Source of the DNA: Rhodothermales bacterium
Lineage (GTDB): Bacteria; Bacteroidota; Rhodothermia; Rhodothermales; UBA10348
Direction of reading: 5' to 3'
Length of the DNA: 18,327 nucleotides
Assembly (NCBI GenBank): GCA_030833605.1
Contig: JAURGV010000017.1
Coordinates: 1 to 18,327, forward strand
The notes under the pieces are model-generated. The model was not told the origin of the DNA, searched no databases, and saw only the letters and a program-made list of their open reading frames with translations. Within the stretch, counting starts at the first letter, position 1, and each line of letters begins with the position of its first letter. Positions 15,139 to 18,327 of this stretch are shown here, piece after piece. The translations under genes were made by a program, and so were the position numbers.

Positions 15139-16626
15139 ATGCATCTCGCCACACTGGATTGGGTGATAATGGCCGCATTTTTTGTGGTCTCTTTGGTAAT
15201 CGGACTATCGGTCTCCAAAAAATCTGGAACGAGTTTCAAATCGTTCTTCCTGGCTGAACAGTCTATGCCATGGTGGTTTTTGGGCATTTCGATGGTTGCG
15301 ACGACGTTTTCAACCGATACGCCCAACTTGGTAACCGACATTGTTCGGGGTAATGGCGTTGCGGGGAACTGGACGTGGTGGGCTTTCCTGCTCACTGGGA
15401 TGTTGACGGTATTTTTATACGCCCGTTTGTGGCGCCGAAGCGGCGTATTGACCGATGTTGAGTTCTACGAAATACGGTATTCAGGCCCTATTGCAGCGTT
15501 TTTGAGAGGATTCAGGGCCGTTTATCTCGGAATTTTATTCAACATCATCATTATGGCTTCCGTCACGCTGGCGGCCATCAAAATTGGATCCGTAATGCTG
15601 GGTTGGACACCCGTGGAGACGGTCGTGGTCGCTGCGACCGTTACGATGGTGTATTCGGCCCTTGGCGGACTACGCGGCGTGGTGCTCACCGACATGGTTC
15701 AGTTTGCCATGGCCATGATTGGGAGCATTTGGGCAACCATTTACATTATCAACCTGCCGGAAGTTGGCGGTCTAAGCACGCTGATTCAGCACGACAATGT
15801 GAAACCGTTTATGTCGTTTTTGCCTTCGTTTTCGGACCTTTCGATGGACGACATCATCCCCATTTTTGTTATTCCCTTAGCGGTTCAATGGTGGGCCGCC
15901 TACTACCCAGGCGCTGAGCCTGGAGGTGGCGGGTATCTGGCGCAGCGCATGCTTTCCGCTAAGAATGAAAAAGAAGCAGCAGGAGCAGCGATGTTATTTA
16001 ACATCTTGCATTACTCTTTGCGTCCGTGGCCGTGGATTCTGGTGGCTTTAGCTTCATTGATTGTATTTCCCGATCTCGCATCCATCGCCGAACGCTTCCC
16101 GCACGTTCCCGAGCATGTAGTGCGGAACGACCTGGCCTACCCTGCTATGTTGACGTATTTGCCTGCCGGGTTGTTAGGACTGGTAGTTACATCGCTGGCG
16201 GCGGCCTATATGTCGACTATGAGTTCGCAGGTGAACTGGGGTTCTTCCATTGTCGTGAACGATTTATACCATCGCTTTATTAATCCAAGCAACCGAAGGT
16301 CAGCAAGTATGGGCTGGGCGATGGGCCACGGTAATCTTGATGGTAGTGGCGTGCACGTTGGCTCTATTTTTAGAAAATGCCCTGCAGGTATTCAATATCG
16401 TATTGCAAATTGGGGCCGGTACAGGGCTGATTTTTATTCTGCGCTGGTTTTGGTGGCGGGTCAACGCCGCATCCGAACTAACCGCCATGATCGTTTCTTT
16501 CGTAGTGGCCATGGTGTTCACGTTTACCGACGGCATGGGCCTAGAAGCATGGCAGCAACTCCTTGCAGGCGTTGGTTACACAACGTTGGCTTGGGTTGCC
16601 GTTGCGTTCGTTACTTCGCCTACTGA
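15139..16626 (+). CDS. Sodium:solute symporter (SSS family), N-terminal part, frameshifted
   Basis: This inner-membrane protein belongs to the SSS family of Na+-coupled transporters for sugars, amino acids or similar solutes. Residues 1-384 are family-like. They hold about nine hydrophobic segments, the FFLAEQSMPWWFLGISMVATTFSTDTP stretch after the first helix, and SLAAAYMSTMSSQVNWGSS near 353-370, which corresponds to the sodium-site helix. After Ser384 (near base 16290) the frame runs into about 110 residues rich in Arg and His that do not resemble a membrane protein. The true continuation is in the +2 frame (next entry). Joined, the protein would be about 588 residues, normal for the larger SSS members. 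The truncated form lacks the last four to five helices and should not transport. The substrate is unknown; the neighbours suggest a sugar. Confidence 0.85.
   Translation: MHLATLDWVIMAAFFVVSLVIGLSVSKKSGTSFKSFFLAEQSMPWWFLGISMVATTFSTDTPNLVTDIVRGNGVAGNWTWWAFLLTGMLTVFLYARLWRRSGVLTDVEFYEIRYSGPIAAFLRGFRAVYLGILFNIIIMASVTLAAIKIGSVMLGWTPVETVVVAATVTMVYSALGGLRGVVLTDMVQFAMAMIGSIWATIYIINLPEVGGLSTLIQHDNVKPFMSFLPSFSDLSMDDIIPIFVIPLAVQWWAAYYPGAEPGGGGYLAQRMLSAKNEKEAAGAAMLFNILHYSLRPWPWILVALASLIVFPDLASIAERFPHVPEHVVRNDLAYPAMLTYLPAGLLGLVVTSLAAAYMSTMSSQVNWGSSIVVNDLYHRFINPSNRRSASMGWAMGHGNLDGSGVHVGSIFRKCPAGIQYRIANWGRYRADFYSALVLVAGQRRIRTNRHDRFFRSGHGVHVYRRHGPRSMAATPCRRWLHNVGLGCRCVRYFAY
16285..16294 (+). other. Frameshift point in the symporter gene
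   Basis: Homology leaves frame 1 after INPS (codons 16279-16290) and resumes in frame 2 as ATEGQQVWAGRWATVILMVVACTLAL. The shift equals one extra base or two missing bases. A GCGC-to-GC contraction in AGC[GC]AACC would explain it. No slippery heptamer is seen, so programmed frameshifting is not favoured. Confidence 0.75.
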
Positions 16627-16906
16627 TCCCGCTAAACTGGAAAGTTTTTATTCTACCATTCGTCCGGGTGGTCCGGGTTGGAAAGCCGTACGGTCCTCGT
16701 TGAAAACGGATACTTCTTCGGACGGCTCGGACTTGCCCCAGGCAATTTTGGCCTGCGTGTTTGGCTCCGTAACCATTTATGGTGCTCTTTTTGCTACCGG
16801 CTACTTCTTGTACGGCCAAACCGTTGCCGCGCTCGTGGTGGTCGGCATTGCGTGCCTTGGTGGGTTTGGATTATGGAAAGTTTGGCCGAAGCTGAAATTT
16901 GATTAG
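16292..16906 (+). pseudogene. Sodium:solute symporter, C-terminal part in the shifted frame
   Basis: This piece supplies the missing end of the symporter: about 204 codons from the shift point to the TAG at 16904-16906. Hydrophobic segments include ILMVVACTLALFLENALQ, a second in IGAGTGLIFILRWFW, and others near LTAMIVSFVVAMVFTF, LAGVGYTTLAWVAVAFV, AILACVFGSVTIYGALF and AALVVVGIACLGGFGLW. The soluble loop PTDPAKLESFYSTIRPGGPGWKAVR is typical of this transporter group. A TTG at 16337 could in principle start a separate protein, but there is no ribosome site and the homology begins before it. Its stop overlaps the convergent kinase gene by four bases. Confidence 0.75.
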
Positions 16907-18303
16907 AGCGGAAAATCGGTTTCCCCGTGAATCGTTACGCCATGCGACGGGAAATCGGTAAAGAACTCTAAATATTGACTCCGGGTCGGAAAAGCCGCGG
17001 CGTATTGCTTCATCCAAGTTTTGCGGAAGGAATCCGCAAGTTCGGTATCGACCAATGCCCAAACGGCTCCACCAAAACCTGCGCCAAACCCGCTAGCCGC
17101 GTAGGCACCGGATTGGCGTGCTAGGGATACCAATGCGTTGGTTTCAGGAACCTGGTTGCCCAGCCATTCATCCGCCATGCGTTGGGATTCGTCTACAAAA
17201 TCACCCAGTCCGCTCCAATTTTGCTGGTGAATTTGATTGATAACTCCGGGAATGACGACTTCGGTTTCTTTTTCAAACTGGAGAAATCGATTCCAAAGGG
17301 AGGCTCCTTGCGCCTCTTTTTGCAGTTGAGCCTGAAGAAGGGACCGATCAAAAGCGGGGTCTCGGAGCATCTCCCCCATGTTTCGCGCGGGCGTGACAAG
17401 GTCCTTGGAGGATTCGCGAAGCCTATTCCAACTGGAAACTACGTGCCGTGCCCGGTCACTTGCATCGTTGTAAGCGTCCTTCGCATCGCCCGTTTTCCTG
17501 GCTTTAACACCACTTGAACCGATCACAAAGGTGAGGGATTCTGGAAAAGGGACAGCCTGTTCTTTGGCTACGGGGAAATACGAAAACAGCCCCAATTGAC
17601 TGGCAACCGAACAAACTATAGCCGTATGATCCTGTGAGCCGCCTCGTGTACCCACGCCAGCATCACCCACCCAGTCACCAAACTGCGCTCCGCTTTCGAT
17701 AGCCCCCGCAAAACCAGCAAATGCCGCTCTGTCTAGTGCGGGGATTGGAATGGGGAAATTACCTTTGCCCAACAGTCCCAAAGCAAGGGTAATGATTAAC
17801 CCGGATGAAGAACTAAGGCCGGCAGCACTGGGAATATTGCTCTCGAGGACAATGGTAACACCATTTTTGGGCGTTCCGAAATGGCGAATGAGTCGCGCGA
17901 GGACGGTGTTGGCATACGTTGCCCACGAAGCGCCCTCCACCAAACCGACCTCGTGGTAGGGAATCTCTAACGTAATATTTCGGGCGGCATCCATCAATAT
18001 TAGGGATGGAGACTCATGGGTAGCCACTACCGAGGCCATCGACCGAGAAGAAGCACAGGTTAAACTAAAGCCCCCTGCATAGTCCGTATGTTTCCCCAGT
18101 ACTTCAATACGCCCAGGCACATTCAAAAGAAGGCATTTCTCGGCGTTTTGGTTGGGATGCAGCTGGGCTAGTTTAGACCACCTTTCGACTAACGACGACA
18201 TTTTCGCTCCTCCTCCGTTCATGGACGATTCAAGTACATCCAACAACCTAAGCGGCACTCTAACCTGTTGGATGGCCAAACTTATACGTTTATGGTTTTC
18301 CAT
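16903..18303 (-). CDS. Galactokinase-like GHMP family sugar kinase
   Basis: The 466-residue product is a GHMP-fold ATP-dependent small-molecule kinase most like galactokinase. The sugar-binding signature reads PGRIEVLGKHTDYAGG (63-78), where true galactokinases have GEHTDYN. His72 and Asp74 are kept, but Lys71 replaces the Glu that contacts galactose. The ATP loop is IPSAAGLSSSSGL (157-169). A GTRGGSQDHTAI segment (218-229) places Asp225 as the likely catalytic base. The third GHMP motif is SGFGAGFGGAVWAL (404-417). It therefore belongs to a divergent clade, and the substrate could be galactose, GalNAc or another sugar. The start at 18303 has AAGGA a few bases before it; internal ATGs exist at residues 28 and 35. 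It converges with the symporter gene, stop codons overlapping. The family is sure, the substrate open. Confidence 0.87.
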   Translation of the reverse strand: MENHKRISLAIQQVRVPLRLLDVLESSMNGGGAKMSSLVERWSKLAQLHPNQNAEKCLLLNVPGRIEVLGKHTDYAGGFSLTCASSRSMASVVATHESPSLILMDAARNITLEIPYHEVGLVEGASWATYANTVLARLIRHFGTPKNGVTIVLESNIPSAAGLSSSSGLIITLALGLLGKGNFPIPIPALDRAAFAGFAGAIESGAQFGDWVGDAGVGTRGGSQDHTAIVCSVASQLGLFSYFPVAKEQAVPFPESLTFVIGSSGVKARKTGDAKDAYNDASDRARHVVSSWNRLRESSKDLVTPARNMGEMLRDPAFDRSLLQAQLQKEAQGASLWNRFLQFEKETEVVIPGVINQIHQQNWSGLGDFVDESQRMADEWLGNQVPETNALVSLARQSGAYAASGFGAGFGGAVWALVDTELADSFRKTWMKQYAAAFPTRSQYLEFFTDFPSHGVTIHGETDFPL

Positions 18304-18327
18304 TTTCCTTTTTTAAACAAATAAGCA

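Noticed and set aside
16291..16626. Arg/His-rich tail of the 495-residue symporter frame as a genuine cytoplasmic domain
   Set aside because: The other frame over the same bases encodes clear transmembrane helices that continue the transporter, so this tail is an out-of-frame artefact.

Overview
The window is a gene-dense stretch of a bacterial chromosome, roughly half G+C, that most likely comes from the Bacteroidota or a close relative. The reasons are: start codons mostly without Shine-Dalgarno sequences; several copies of the Bacteroidota-type -7 promoter box TAnnTTTG in intergenic regions (clearest upstream of the symporter at 15070-15077, also 1172-1179 and 7600-7607 on the minus strand); a GH109-type Gfo/Idh/MocA protein with a twin-arginine leader; and a fused PabB-PabC. 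Family or genus cannot be fixed from the sequence alone. I see no rRNA, tRNA, CRISPR array, insertion sequence, phage gene or replication origin, and no gene-free stretch above 300 bases.

Left part (1-5901): an S41/CtpA-type periplasmic protease runs leftward off the window edge. Divergent from it is a tight three-gene operon: a PolX-like protein whose polymerase palm looks dead but whose PHP nuclease domain is intact, a penicillin-acylase-like (S45) gene broken by an in-frame TAA and also lacking the nucleophilic serine, and a BadF/N-acetylglucosamine-kinase-like ATPase.

Middle (5935-9633): two leftward central-metabolism genes, ATP-dependent PEP carboxykinase (pckA) and acetyl-CoA synthetase (acs), separated by a perfect 15-bp hairpin and a candidate pckA promoter. 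Together they activate acetate and start gluconeogenesis. Next come a rightward short-chain dehydrogenase (9853-10656) and a leftward Xre-RES toxin-antitoxin pair (10706-11587). The control region of that pair carries several copies of a GGCTTAA-type inverted repeat.

Right part (11687-18303): a leftward pair made of a GH109-like glycosidase/oxidoreductase and a translationally coupled fused aminodeoxychorismate synthase/lyase (pabB-pabC); a rightward sodium:solute symporter broken by a frameshift near 16290; and a leftward galactokinase-like GHMP kinase whose stop codon overlaps the symporter's stop. The glycosidase, symporter and sugar kinase look like a small sugar-scavenging module (release, uptake, phosphorylation).

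The main oddities are two independent reading-frame lesions in otherwise conserved proteins (either real decay or assembly error), two enzymes with eroded catalytic motifs, the structured toxin-antitoxin operator region, and the divergent GKHTDYAGG signature of the sugar kinase.
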